Assembly: GCF_037392515.1 (NCBI RefSeq)
Contig: NC_090288.1
Location: 55,413,673 to 55,477,672, forward strand
Origin: Haliotis asinina
Lineage: Eukaryota; Mollusca; Gastropoda; Lepetellida; Haliotidae
Direction of reading: 5' to 3'
DNA length: 64,000 bases
The notes under the pieces are model-generated. The model did no database searches. It was not told where the DNA came from and was given only the letters and a program-made list of their open reading frames with translations. The translations under genes were made by a program, and so were the position numbers. Positions 35,438-45,478 of the stretch are shown here, in pieces (the first letter of the stretch is position 1; each line of letters starts with the position of its first letter).

Positions 35438-36507
35438 CTTTTTAGCTTAACATATGATGTTCCTCTATTGAATGTATCATGCGAAGCCTCTACTGTTATA
35501 CATTAGTTCTGCCTTTATAGACAATTCCAGGCACGCATTCAGTCGCCACAGACTATCTACATGTGCATAGAGCTCCGCCTTTAATAGTCCTGCTTAATAT
35601 AACCCAGGCTGTCCTAACTAAATGAAAGGGATTTCAGCTCACACACAGGAATTGCATATGTCTTCGAATTATTTTGTTATGGGATATGTCATAATAGCCC
35701 ACTTCCGGTTTCTTTGCGGTGCTTTTTCTGTTGAATTTCCGAATAAGCGATACACCCATTGTATCAAGACGGTATATTCGTTTATTTGTTTTCAAATGTC
35801 AGTGGGTGAGTTGTATTCAAGTCGCGTTTAACAGTTTTCAACAAATACCACTGCCAGCGAGTCCTTCCATAGCGCCCCTTTAAATTAACACCGTCAAAAT
35901 GTGCTTACAAGCTTCAAATGCTTATGCAATATTGAGACGGGCTACCTGATGTAGTTATCAAACACCTCATATTTGAGGCGTTTGGGGAAAGGCGGAAACA
36001 CATGATCTTGGATGAGAACCTCTATTGGCACTGATATGTTCGAAGATTTGTCTGCACACCCTACCTATGTTCCTGGGCTCCAGCAAATTGGTGAAGGTAT
36101 AAGACTTCCGGCATCACTTCCGGTTTATCTCCAGCGTGAAGCTGACACGATGTGACGTCATGCTGGGATGCTGTTAAATTGAATCAACCTCCCTCACTCA
36201 CCCAAAACCCACTTAAGCATCCACCCACTCACTCACTCACTCAGATCACACCCATCCACCCACTCACTCCCTCCTCCCACATGACAATCGTTGTTCGAGA
36301 CTAGTCCGCTGTCAATGGCTTCCAAATATACATCACGATTGATTGTAATTGTTCTACCATTTAGTTAATAGCAATGTAATATCCCTCGTAACCGTGTGGA
36401 AAAACATTTGTCATTGTCTAAGCGCGGACATTATTCTTCATAATCTTTATCTATTCCTTATATTCTAGTTATGCACCTCACAAGGCTGAGCGGTTCTGTG
36501 GGCGGAG
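35438..36507. other. Intergenic, one CACTC-rich microsatellite
   Basis: No supportable gene. 36184-36275 is a degenerate CACTCACTCACC/CCACCCACTC simple repeat without a SINE body. Confidence 0.45.
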
Positions 36508-36523
36508 GAGAGGTATATATATT
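36501..36523 (+). promoter_or_regulatory. Possible GC box plus TATA box
   Basis: GGGCGGAGG at about 36500-36508 followed by TATATATATTA at 36514-36523. It sits 85-94 bp upstream of the ATG of a complete ORF, a plausible distance for promoter plus 5' UTR. Confidence 0.35.
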
Positions 36524-36607
36524 ATGCCGAGATAATTAGGAGGTGACGTACTATCTAAATTCAAATTATATTTCTTGTTGTGTACAACCCACTGTTCGTC
36601 TGAAGGC

Positions 36608-36823
36608 ATGCGTCGTCAAATTGTATTGCGAATTAGTCGTGCGGAAATGCCTACTATTCATCCTGACGATGTTACATTTCAGAGGCAACTAATTCTACCT
36701 TGCCGTTGCGTCACTAAGAGGCTGAAAACATTCACCGAAGAGCAGTCTACTTTGTGTCGTTTAATGGCGAGTCACGTGCGCTTCAATTGTCTGAAATATT
36801 GTTCATACGCGAACTTTTATTAA
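36608..36823 (+). CDS. Candidate intronless small gene, 71 aa
   Basis: ATG at 36608 to TAA at 36821-36823. The product starts MRRQIVLRISRAEMPTIHPD, is basic, has five cysteines, no signal peptide and no membrane segment, and ends KYCSYANFY. A TATA/GC-box pair lies about 90 bp upstream, and AATAAA is at 36829-36834, six bases after the stop. The promoter-ORF-polyA layout in 320 bp is unusual for this AT-rich intergenic region. No family recognised. A decayed processed copy or chance remain possible; such a short 3' UTR is odd because cleavage would fall about 15-25 bp further on. Confidence 0.33.
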   Translation: MRRQIVLRISRAEMPTIHPDDVTFQRQLILPCRCVTKRLKTFTEEQSTLCRLMASHVRFNCLKYCSYANFY

Positions 36824-36828
36824 AGTGA

Positions 36829-36834
36829 AATAAA
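36829..36834 (+). terminator. Polyadenylation signal AATAAA for the small ORF
   Basis: Canonical AATAAA just after the stop codon of the 36608-36823 ORF. By itself this hexamer is common in AT-rich DNA. Confidence 0.3.
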
Positions 36835-37281
36835 AACATACATTTACAAAATAAGCGTAATCTTTGGTGAATAGAAATTCTTGCAAATGTGAAAATAATT
36901 TGAGTAGATATAGACTACTTTTGATAGACTGAGCCACAGCCATTGACACAACTCGTGGCGACCTCTATGGTCAGGTGAGCTATTTCAATGCCGACGGCAA
37001 TAACAACATCTACACCGGCATACGTAACATTCCTACTGAAACATCTGAATAACGCCGAGGAGAAAGGGTTGTCGGTCTGGTGCCCTTGACAATAGTAGAC
37101 AGCTCTGAAGGTAATAGTCACTAAAGTGCTTGAATATTGTAATGTTATTCGTGGTATCGAGAAATAGGCGCGCTCATTTAGTCCGTCTCGGAGATAATAC
37201 GAGTCTAACGAAAGGTACAGGCGACATCTTGACCTAGCGGTCGCCCACGACGATAGCGTCATGAATATTCCAGGCTGCATG

Positions 37282-37440
37282 GTTATAGGGTTGCTCCTTG
37301 GTCCAGTGGAAAGAGCAGTTTGGGGTTCGATCCCAGGTGTAAACCAAAAGAAGCTGACAGATGTCGGCACTGAGAGGATAAAGCAAGGACTGGTTGGAGC
37401 CTGTAAACCGTGTCTCAGCGTATCCGCATCATACTGTACG
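37282..37440 (+). mobile_element. tRNA-derived SINE, fourth family
   Basis: A-box-like TTGGTCCAGTGGAAAGAGC and B-box GGGGTTCGATCCCAGG, then an unrelated body containing AAGCTGACAGATGTCGGCAC and GGACTGGTTGGAGCC. It lacks the ATATTGCT...GCGGCGTAAAAC end of families 1 and 2. The opposite-strand frame at 36915-37370 runs through it. Confidence 0.5.
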
Positions 37441-37483
37441 GAAGATATGTTAGTGGATTAGCACAATATAACCGAAATACGTA

Positions 37484-37517
37484 CACGCACGCACGCACGC
37501 ACGCACGCACACGCACA
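37484..37517. repeat. (ACGC)n microsatellite
   Basis: ACGCACGC repeated about eight times. Confidence 0.95.
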
Positions 37518-37561
37518 TCTTCTACATAAGTCCAAAAGTCTTGGACGCAATATGAAACCAT

Positions 37562-37665
37562 ATTTCAGCGTATGAGTTCGATTGTTAGTAAAGTTTTACA
37601 CCAGAAATGGACTTCACGCACTGTACCCACGTGGGGAATCGACGATCGGACGCTCCAACTAACAC
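37562..37665 (-). mobile_element. SINE family 1 copy, reverse, partial
   Basis: AAAGTTTTACACCAGAAATG, GACTTCACGCACTGTACCCA, CGTGGGGAATCGACGATC, GGACGCTCCAACTAACACCC in reverse order, lacking the 3' microsatellite end. Confidence 0.8.
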
Positions 37666-37783
37666 CCCCACCTTCCACCCCACCCCCTGTTGACAACAGC
37701 TGTTGAATAGTAAACCTAGTCAGTAAAGACTGGTTGGGAGGAATGAGTTAGTGAACGAAAGAATTTTTACGTCGCTATAAATC

Positions 37784-37932
37784 TGTGAGTGAGTTAGTGA
37801 GTGAGTATGATTTTACGCCGCTAATAGTAATATTCACGCTGTATCACGCCGGGCTTCACGGCACCCGTGTGGATAATCGAACCCTGGTCTTCGGTGTGAC
37901 GAGCGAGCGCTTTGACTACTAGAGTACCCTAC
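37784..37932 (-). mobile_element. SINE family 1 copy, reverse, with GAGT tail
   Basis: GTGAGTGAGTTAGTGAGTGA tail, GATTTTACGCCGCTAATAGT, AATATTCACGCTGTATCACG, CCGTGTGGATAATCGAACCC, TCGGTGTGACGAGCGAGCGC, TTTGACTACTAGAGTACCC. Nearly full length. Confidence 0.9.
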
Positions 37933-37937
37933 ATCCC

Positions 37938-38048
37938 CATGTCTCAATAAGCCATGTTCCAGCAAGATTCCGGTGGTGTATCTGACATTGTACCTGCGTG
38001 GAAATCCAAACCGGGACCTGCGGCAAAAGTGAACGCTGCATGTACCCA
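37938..38048 (-). mobile_element. SINE family 1 copy, reverse, decayed
   Basis: CATGTTCCAGCAAGATTCCG, CATTGTACCTGCGTGGAAAT, CCGGGACCTGCGGCAAAAGT, GAACGCTGCATGTACCC follow the reverse family 1 order. Third copy of a same-orientation cluster. Confidence 0.6.
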
Positions 38049-38284
38049 CCGACTGAATATACATCAATACTAGTACACATATACAAGCATGAGGGCAAGG
38101 TAACATGTTGGGTATTGAAAACGTCTGTCTGTGATTCACCGATCTACAAAGCGTTCGTGCAGAAAAAGACAGGCGTAAGTCTATTTTTACCTTATAGGGT
38201 CCTAGCGTTAAGAAAGCTTGTGAATTGGTGCCAACATATGGAAACGTATAAGAGCCACAGCTTAAAACAATAGCACCTACAAAA

Positions 38285-38530
38285 ATATTTACATCTGCGT
38301 AGAAAATACATTTCAGAAGCTAGAACAGACTCACATATATATAGAAAATACTTACATTTTCGTACAAATTGCTTACGTAGTAGAAAATACTACGTTGACT
38401 TTACTTACGTCTTCGTACAAATACGTAGATTTACGTGAAAAATGCTTAAATCTAGATGGTACTTACATCTGCGTACAAAATACTTAGATTTAGTTGGAAA
38501 TGCTTACATCTACGTAGATAATACAAATCC
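38285..38530. repeat. Degenerate repeat rich in TACGTA and CTTACATC
   Basis: Loose repeats of ACTTACATCTGCGTACAAAA / GCTTACATCTACGTAGA at about 25-30 bp steps, with several TACGTA palindromes. Confidence 0.65.
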
Positions 38531-39608
38531 ATCGACAATACTCACACTTGGGAGGAAATTATTTCTCTCTGTGTGATGGTTCAACTTTATTTCCAGGTAG
38601 ATAAAAAAGGTATATTTTAGACTTTGGCCCTTATAGGATTCCATACAAATATGACTGTGCGTTTGTGTTTGGAGCAAGGGGCAGTCTGTAAGGTACATGC
38701 CCTCCGTATCAAAACCGTTTGTTTTAGTAGACATTCTCCATGTGAACCCGTCGATAAACACTCCAATTTCTGACCTAATTTGAATAGCAGTGAAAGGTCT
38801 TGCCAAGATGTGCTGTCAAACGATTACATAACAACAAACATCCCAACTGCCAAACCAATTGGTACTTAATAATTCAATTCAGTCTCGTCACATCCACCAT
38901 AGATGTAAGGCTCAAAGGCCATATACCGTCAGAGCTGAGTGCACGTTAAGTGGGGCCCAATACTTGTGCTTTACCCGCTCAGGCTAAACAGCACGGAGCA
39001 ATCAGCACGTGAGAGAATTCGACTAGACGGGATTTGCGCCGTTTGAGTGGTTGTCGGGAGTGCTGATTTAAAGTTGTGGGTATGGAGGGGTAATAGTCTT
39101 GTAAGGGGTAAATTTAACACATCTACACATGGTCTGCTCCTAAATCTTACCTTGAGATTATCTAGAAACGCTTTGATGAGGACACTTGTGCTTTATGCGT
39201 TACGAAGGGAGGACTTCTGACGGAACAAGAGGGATACAGATGTTCATATAGACACAAATACACACTCGATGAAGGTTTCTATAAGTTTTTTTAATTGAAT
39301 AACCCTTTTAATGTTTAATATTTCAGCCAGCCAATTTATTATAGACATTCATGTGTGACTACACACATACGAAACCCAATAGCACTGGTCTTCACGTTAC
39401 CTTAAATGGGTATTTGGCTCCGAGGATATTTGATGAAGTGAGTTAGTTTTAGCGACGTTTCATGCCTTTGCAGTTTGACTTAAAATTTGTTACGAATATA
39501 TCATCCTCTTGTTGTTTCAACACCGTAAATGTTTAATGATGTTGATCAACAGGATCCCCAACTGCAACAATAATATGTTGGCTGCTTCTATCCGTGTATC
39601 ATAATCGG
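38531..39608. other. Intergenic, nothing recognised
   Basis: No supportable gene. The 98-codon minus-strand frame at 38510-38806 has no recognised domain. Confidence 0.4.
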
Positions 39609-39703
39609 AGTGAGTGAGATAAGTTATACCCATGTGGGGAATCGAACTGGGGTCTTCGGCGTGACGAGCGAACGCTTTAACCACTAGACTACTCCACCGC
39701 CCC
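39609..39703 (-). mobile_element. SINE family 1 copy, reverse, 5' half
   Basis: GAGTGAGTGAGATAAG, ATACCCATGTGGGGAATCGA, ACTGGGGTCTTCGGCGTGAC, GAGCGAACGCTTTAACCACT, AGACTACTCCACCGCCCC. The tRNA head is intact; the middle of the body is deleted. Confidence 0.88.
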
Positions 39704-40499
39704 ACAATCGGTGGATCAAACCAAGATCAACAGTGTGATGTGATTATGTTCACATCACCGCCTTTCGAAATCAATCGAGGCTATTTCTGTTTAATAATGA
39801 CGTTGTCCTTGAAATCATTTTTTCCAAGGCTGTCAGTAGATGTGTGTGGACATAAAAATGTCAGAGGTGAAACGAGCTACCCAGGTGTGTCGTGTTGTTC
39901 GAGGTCAGGGGTCAGGGGTCACATTCTCGTGTCGACATGGTCACTTGTCACGGAACCACGAGTGAAGGATAATCCGTCATATGTGCTAGTCTGAATGATG
40001 AAGTCACAAATGGTGCCACCAGATAGTGTCACATGTCACACCATGTCAAATAATACCAGGGAACGTTCAAGCCAGAAGCAAAATATTGAAATGTTCAGCG
40101 TCCATGTTTTGAATAGTAGGTCTACCACTGATGTATAGCACATTGCTGACATATTTGGGTGGCATCCTGGAAGGGGGAGGGACAACAGCACCGACTACCA
40201 GCTGCATCATTCAATAGCCTTGAACACGCCATCAATACACAAGGCATTCAATGTCCTAGAGTTACCTTACATTACTCCTCTGCTGTGCAACTTCAATGCG
40301 CCTGTCTACCACACCTGAAATATATATCCACTTTTATATAGCTGTTATAATCACTGACTTGCGTGCACTATATGATATGATGCATTTGGTACCTGAGCGT
40401 GAACCACGATGACCACACACTTCCCAATAGTTCGCTCAGATATTCAGACACTCAGGTGCTCCCAAGTTCCCCATAATGCCCTTGCAGCTCACTATTATA
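39704..40499. other. Intergenic, nothing recognised
   Basis: No supportable gene or element. Confidence 0.4.
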
Positions 40500-40620
40500 T
40501 CCAGACTGATCCCCAAAATATCCTTGACGTTCCCCAAAATACCCTTGACGTTCCCCAAAATATCCTTGACGTTCCCCCAAATACCCTTGACGTTCCCCAA
40601 AATACCCTTGTAAGCTCCCC
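40500..40620. repeat. 21-bp tandem repeat (CTTGACGTTCCCCAAAATACC)
   Basis: About five copies; CTTGACG anchors at 40523 and 40544 give a 21-bp period. It stands about 200 bp before a second, unrelated 21-bp array. Confidence 0.93.
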
Positions 40621-40829
40621 ATAATATCTTTGCAGTTTCCGGTAATGTCTTGCAGTACCTATAGTTTCTAAATCTGACCTTACAGTTCTTTGTAATGCCT
40701 TGTAGTAATGTCTGTACTGCTGGTGGACCCACCCATAACCTTGAAGGACCTATTGCTAATTATATCTCGCGTATCGATAACACTCCTTTGTAATAATTTG
40801 CACAATGTGCAAATCCTTTGCAGTACACT

Positions 40830-41605
40830 ACAAGACCCAAGCAGTACACCACAAGAACCATCCGGCACACCACAAAACTCCTCCAGTACACTACAAGACC
40901 CATCCAGTATACCTACGACCCACCCAGTACACTACACAACCCATCCAGTACACCACAAGACCCATCCAGTATACCTACGACCCACTCAGTACACTACACG
41001 ACCCATTCAGTACACCACAAGACCCATCCAGTACACTACACGACCAATCCAGTACACCACAAGACCCATCCGGTACACTGCACGACCCATCCAGTACACC
41101 ACAAGACCCATCCAGTACACTACACGACCCATCCAGTACACTACACGACCCATCCAGTACAGCACAAGACCCATCCAGTACAGCACAAGACCCATCCAGT
41201 ACAGCACAAGACCTATCCAGTACAGCACAAGACCCATCCAGTACACTACACGACCCATCCAGTACACCACAAGACCCATCCAGTATACCTACGACCCATC
41301 CAGTAGACTACAAGACCCATCCAGTAAACTACGCTATCCATCCAGTACACTACAAGACCCATCCAGTAGACTACAAGACCCATCCAGTACACTACAAGAC
41401 CCATCCAGTACACCACAAGACCCATCCAGTAGACTACAAGACCTATCCAGTACAGCACAAGACCCATCCAGTACACTACAAGACCCATCCAGTACACTAC
41501 AAGACCCATCCAGTACACCACAAGACCCATCCAGTAGACTACAAGACCCATCCAGTAAACTACGCTATCCATCCAGTACACTACAAGACATATCCAATAC
41601 ACCTA
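40830..41605. repeat. 21-bp minisatellite, about 36 copies
   Basis: Unit GACCCATCCAGTACACTACA + A, with variants (ACGACC, CAGCAC, TAGACTAC, TATACCTACG). Because 21 is a multiple of three and the unit has few stops, several frames stay open on both strands, including a 417-codon plus-strand frame (40805-42058) and a 354-codon one (40708-41772). These encode heptad-like TRPIQYT or VHYKTHP repeats and I do not consider them genes. Confidence 0.93.
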
Positions 41606-41727
41606 AGACCCTTGTCGAACGTATCAACACCCAGACAGGCTACACCAACACCGTTACAACATTCCGACAACACCCTTGCCTCATCTCCCCTTGCAGTACC
41701 CCATACTACTGCAGTGACCCTGTTTTT

Positions 41728-41825
41728 CAGATCAGATTTGAACTTTGTTGTGGTCATGAGCATCTTGAGTGATAGTGGAGGGTTGTTCCAAAGATGGGGA
41801 GTTGCGATGAAGAACACTCTATCAT
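41728..41825 (-). mobile_element. Decayed LINE reverse transcriptase, C-terminal end
   Basis: Minus strand translation RVFFIATPHLWNNPPLSLKM followed by TKFKSDLKNRV matches the well-known closing motif of many LINE ORF2 proteins (RxFxxAAPxLWNxLPxxLR...FKxxLKxxL). No RT or endonuclease core is found upstream, so it is a 5'-truncated relic. The 21-bp array lies about 120 bp downstream in the LINE's own direction. Confidence 0.7.
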
Positions 41826-42920
41826 CCATTCCTGTCAATACCCACAGATACCTGCACACACTACCCACAAGGCCATATCATATAGGTGGTCTGTTAGTTG
41901 ACCTATCAGTTCTATCAGTTGCATTATGGGAACATCTGTTTGGAATTCTCTGTTCAGATGTAGTGGCCTATATCTCTTATATCGCCGCGGATCCAGAATA
42001 CTGCCTTCATCGCACTGATGTAGAAGATACGGAAGACAGTTCAAGATTTATGACTTGAAACTGAATGTTCTGACTATTGGGAAGCCATTAGGCCATTCTG
42101 TCCGACATTGCTCGCATGGGTTCTCACAGTAAATTTCTCATTAAGCCTACTTTCACCAGCAATGATCACAGCACAGACATAAGCCCTGGTTTCAAATATT
42201 GATGACAACGTTTTCCTTCACCGTCAAAAGTAGGGCATAGCGACATACATATGATTGTTGTCAGTGACACCAGCTAATGTTCTCAGCCAATTAACCTCAA
42301 AATACCTTTTTAGGCTCATGATCATAATAACATCCCCGTTTTGTGGTATGCTATTGACAATAGTGACAGGTGGTATTCGTGACGTAATCATCAGGACACT
42401 GGATATTGGACACTACTGGAATGGTGTGTGAGATACATGTTGTAAATCACGTAGACACTTGTTTATAGTTTAAATATATTAACCTCTGACCTTGTAAAAT
42501 TCCTCAGATGCTGCAATGTGTTGAAACAAGTCATATGTAACTACATAACAACAAATATTGAACCGAGGATCCAACGACTCAGAATAGTCATTTTTTAAGA
42601 AGGTACGCATTCCGATTGCAGAGGACACTTTAGCCTGTCATACAGACCCTGAAGTAAATACATCAAAGCCCAGGCAAGTCTAGAGAATGTGGCAAGTCTA
42701 GATTTACAAAGATCAGGCTGAAAATAAGGAAAGTCTCTTGGCCATATTTCAATAAATTTTGGTGTCTTTTTTTTTCCTATGATTTACTTTTTCTGTAAAT
42801 TATGCTGATTGCTGAGACTAGATCTTAGTCTAAGGACACGTCAGTGAGCAGGATCAAACGATACTGAGTAAGATAACCTCTTGTCGAGGAGCGTTCGATG
42901 CATCAGGTAACAAATACCTT
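41826..42920. other. Intergenic, possible further LINE remnant then nothing
   Basis: The first ~220 bp may be decayed LINE ORF continuing upstream on the minus strand (frame 41835-42044), not confirmable by eye. The rest shows no gene. Confidence 0.35.
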
Positions 42921-43030
42921 GGGTCCACTCCACAAAGCGAACCAAGCGGTACGACTATCTCAGTTCTCATAAAAGCAATGCACAGACTTAAGGCCTTCAT
43001 AGAGCTACTTACGCTTTGCGAAGCGGGCCC
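42921..43030. mobile_element. 110-bp MITE-like element with terminal inverted repeats
   Basis: Left end GGGTCCACTCCACAAAGCGA and right end, read inward, GGGCCCGCTTCGCAAAGCGT match at 15 of 20 positions. The element has no coding capacity. A similar but weaker inverted pair near 9788-9855 may be a relative. Confidence 0.5.
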
Positions 43031-43369
43031 TGTGAAGTACAAAAATGTTGAATTTACTCATACAGGTTTCAGGTAACACCTGTTTTGTGACACAGTAGAA
43101 CTATATGGTCCCCGTTGTTGCCTGTGAGGTGTCTGTTGCCCATGGCCTTGATGTAAATGTTTCTCTGGATACCAACATGGCGTGCTCTACGTACAGACTA
43201 CATGCTGCGCCAACTTCCACAGTCAGTCTCTTTCAACAGTCAGTCTTCAGTCTTCTAACTGAACCTCACCATAATCGTCAGTGGTCAATATTGCCATTCA
43301 ATCTCTCGTCACTACTCAGTCTTCCCACTCAAAGTATTCTCACTGGTATGTTTACCAGCACAACCTCCT
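43031..43369. other. Intergenic flank of the 65-bp array
   Basis: Frame 43105-43377 runs into the array; no recognised domain. Confidence 0.35.
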
Positions 43370-43890
43370 CAAAGTAACCACTCCTCCCACTACTCAATCT
43401 CCCGTCACTACTCAGTCTCCCCACTCAACCTCCTCACAGTAACCATTCCTCCCACTACTCAATCTCCCGTCACTACTCAGTCTCCCCACTCAACCTCCTC
43501 ACAGTAACCATTCCTCCCACTACTCAATCTCCCGTCACTACTCAGTCTCCCCACTCAACCTCCTCACAGTAACCATTCCTCCCACTACTCAATCTCCCGT
43601 CACTACTCAGTCTCCCCACCCAACCTCCTCACAGTAACCATTCCTCCCACTACTCAATCACCCGTCACTACTCAGTTTCCCCACTCAACCTCCTCACAGT
43701 AACCATTCCTCCCACTACTCAATCTCCCGTCACTACTCAGTCTCCCCACTCAACCTCCTCACAGTAACCATTCCTCCCACTACTCAATCTCCCGTCACTA
43801 CTCAGTCTCCCCACCCAACCTCCTAACAGTAACCATTCCTCCCACTACTCAATCTCCCGTCACTACTCAGTCTCCCCACTCAACCTCCTC
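43370..43890. repeat. 65-bp minisatellite, about 8 copies
   Basis: Unit CCTCCTCACAGTAACCATTC + CTCCCACTACTCAATCTCCC + GTCACTACTCAGTCTCCCCA + CTCAA. Anchors at 43429 and 43494 give the 65-bp period; copies are over 95 % alike by eye. Confidence 0.95.
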
Positions 43891-45100
43891 ACAGTAACCA
43901 GACGTCCCGCTACTCAACCTAGTAACAGTAACCGTTCTTCCTGCTACTAAACCTCCTCACAGTAACCGTTCTTCCCGCTACTAAACCTCCTCACTGTAAC
44001 CAGACGTCCCGCTACTAAACCTCCTCACAGTAACCAGACGTTCCCTACTAAACCTCCTCACAGTAACCGGATGTCCCGCTACTAAACCTCATCACAGTAA
44101 CCGGATGTCCCGCTACTAAACTCCTCACAGTAACCAGACGTTCCCTACTAAACCTCCTCACAGTAACCGGATGTCCCGCTACTAACCTTCTCACAGTAAC
44201 CAGACTTCCCGCTACTAAACCTCCTCACAGTAACCAGACTTCCCGCTACTAAACTCCTCACAGTAACCAGACGTTCCCTACTAAACCTCCTCACAGTAAC
44301 CGGATGTCCCGCTACTAAACCTCCTCACAGTTACCAGACTTCCCGCTACTAAACTCCTCACAGTAGCCAGACGTTCCCTACTAAACCTCCTCACAGTAAC
44401 CGGATGTCCCGCTACTAACCTCCTCACAGTAACCAGACTTCCCACTACTAAACCTCCTCACAGTAACCAGACGTCCCGCTACTCAACCTAGTAACAGTAA
44501 CCGTTCTTCCTGCTACTAAACCTCCTCACAGTAACCGTTCTTCCCGCTACTAAACCTCCTCACTGTAACCAGACGTCCCGCTACTAAACCTCCTCACAGT
44601 AACCAGACGTTCCCTACTAAACCTCCTCACAGTAACCGGATGTCCCGCTACTAAACCTCATCACAGTAACCGGATGTCCCGCTACTAAACCTCCTCACAG
44701 TAACCAGACTTCCCGCTACTAAACTCCTCACAGTAACCAGACGTTCCCTACTAAACCTCCTCACAGTAACCGGATGTCCCGCTACTAACCTCCTCACAGT
44801 AACCAGACGTCCCGCTACTAAACCTCCTCACAGTTACCAGACTTCCCGCTACTAACCTCCTCACAGTTACCAGACTTCCCGCTACTAACCTCCTCACAGT
44901 AACCAGACTTCCCGCTACTAACCTCCTCACAGTAACCAGACTTCCCGCTACTAACCTCCTCACAGTTACCAGACTTCCCGCTACTAACCTCCTCACAGTT
45001 ACCAGACTTCCCGCTACTAACCTCCTCACAGTAACCAGACTTCCCGCTACTAACCTCCTCACAGTAACCAGACTTCCCGCTACTAACCTCCTCACAGTAA
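43891..45100. repeat. 33/34-bp minisatellite with internal 569-bp duplication
   Basis: Unit CCTCCTCACAGTAACCAGAC + TTCCCGCTACTAA, about 35 copies. It shares CCTCCTCACAGTAACC with the preceding 65-bp unit, so both come from one ancestor. GACGTCCCGCTACTCAACCT at 43901 and 44470 marks a block duplicated with 569-bp spacing. The right end (about 44790-45095) is homogeneous 33-bp and opens a 114-codon minus-strand frame (MRRLVAGSLVT repeats), not considered coding. Confidence 0.95.
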
Positions 45101-45478
45101 TCTAGGGTCAGTAACTCATCTTATCCTCACTGCTCAGTCAAGTCAATCTTCCCACTCAATCTCCCACAATAGCAATTCGTCACATTAAATCTCTCGTATA
45201 AGTATCCCCACCATATGCAGTTCTTTCAGCTCAGTGTCCCTTCAGTAACTGGCCGTCTAACTCGACCATATTCAAATACGATTGGTTCAAGTTTGGGTTA
45301 AAATCAACTTATCACAAGTTTAGAGCTTAATCTGAGAACATTGTCTTTATATGACCCTCTCTTGTAAACTTAGACAATACAGTTTTACATCAGGAAGAAC
45401 TTTTCTGTCCACGCTTCCGAGGCCCGTCATTCGGATATGGTGATTTGAACATATACTTTTGAGCAGCTAAATTTTAAG
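45101..45478. other. Intergenic, nothing recognised
   Basis: Begins with decayed array sequence (TCTTCCCACTCAATCTCCC) and then ordinary AT-rich DNA. Confidence 0.4.

Noticed and set aside
36915..37370. 151-codon minus-strand ORF, and an opposite plus-strand reading GDLYGQVSYFNADGNNN ending at a stop
   Set aside because: The minus frame runs through a tRNA-like SINE. The plus-strand reading is only about 35 codons with no ATG; its CAG|GTGAGC donor-like site is not enough to call an exon.
40805..42058. 417-codon plus-strand ORF (and overlapping 354- and 162-codon frames)
   Set aside because: Almost entirely the 21-bp minisatellite read in different frames; the rest lies antisense to a LINE relic. 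Several frames being open at once shows it is the unit length, not selection.
44751..45095. 114-codon minus-strand ORF with an 11-residue repeat
   Set aside because: Product of the homogeneous 33-bp array; no sequence outside the array belongs to it.
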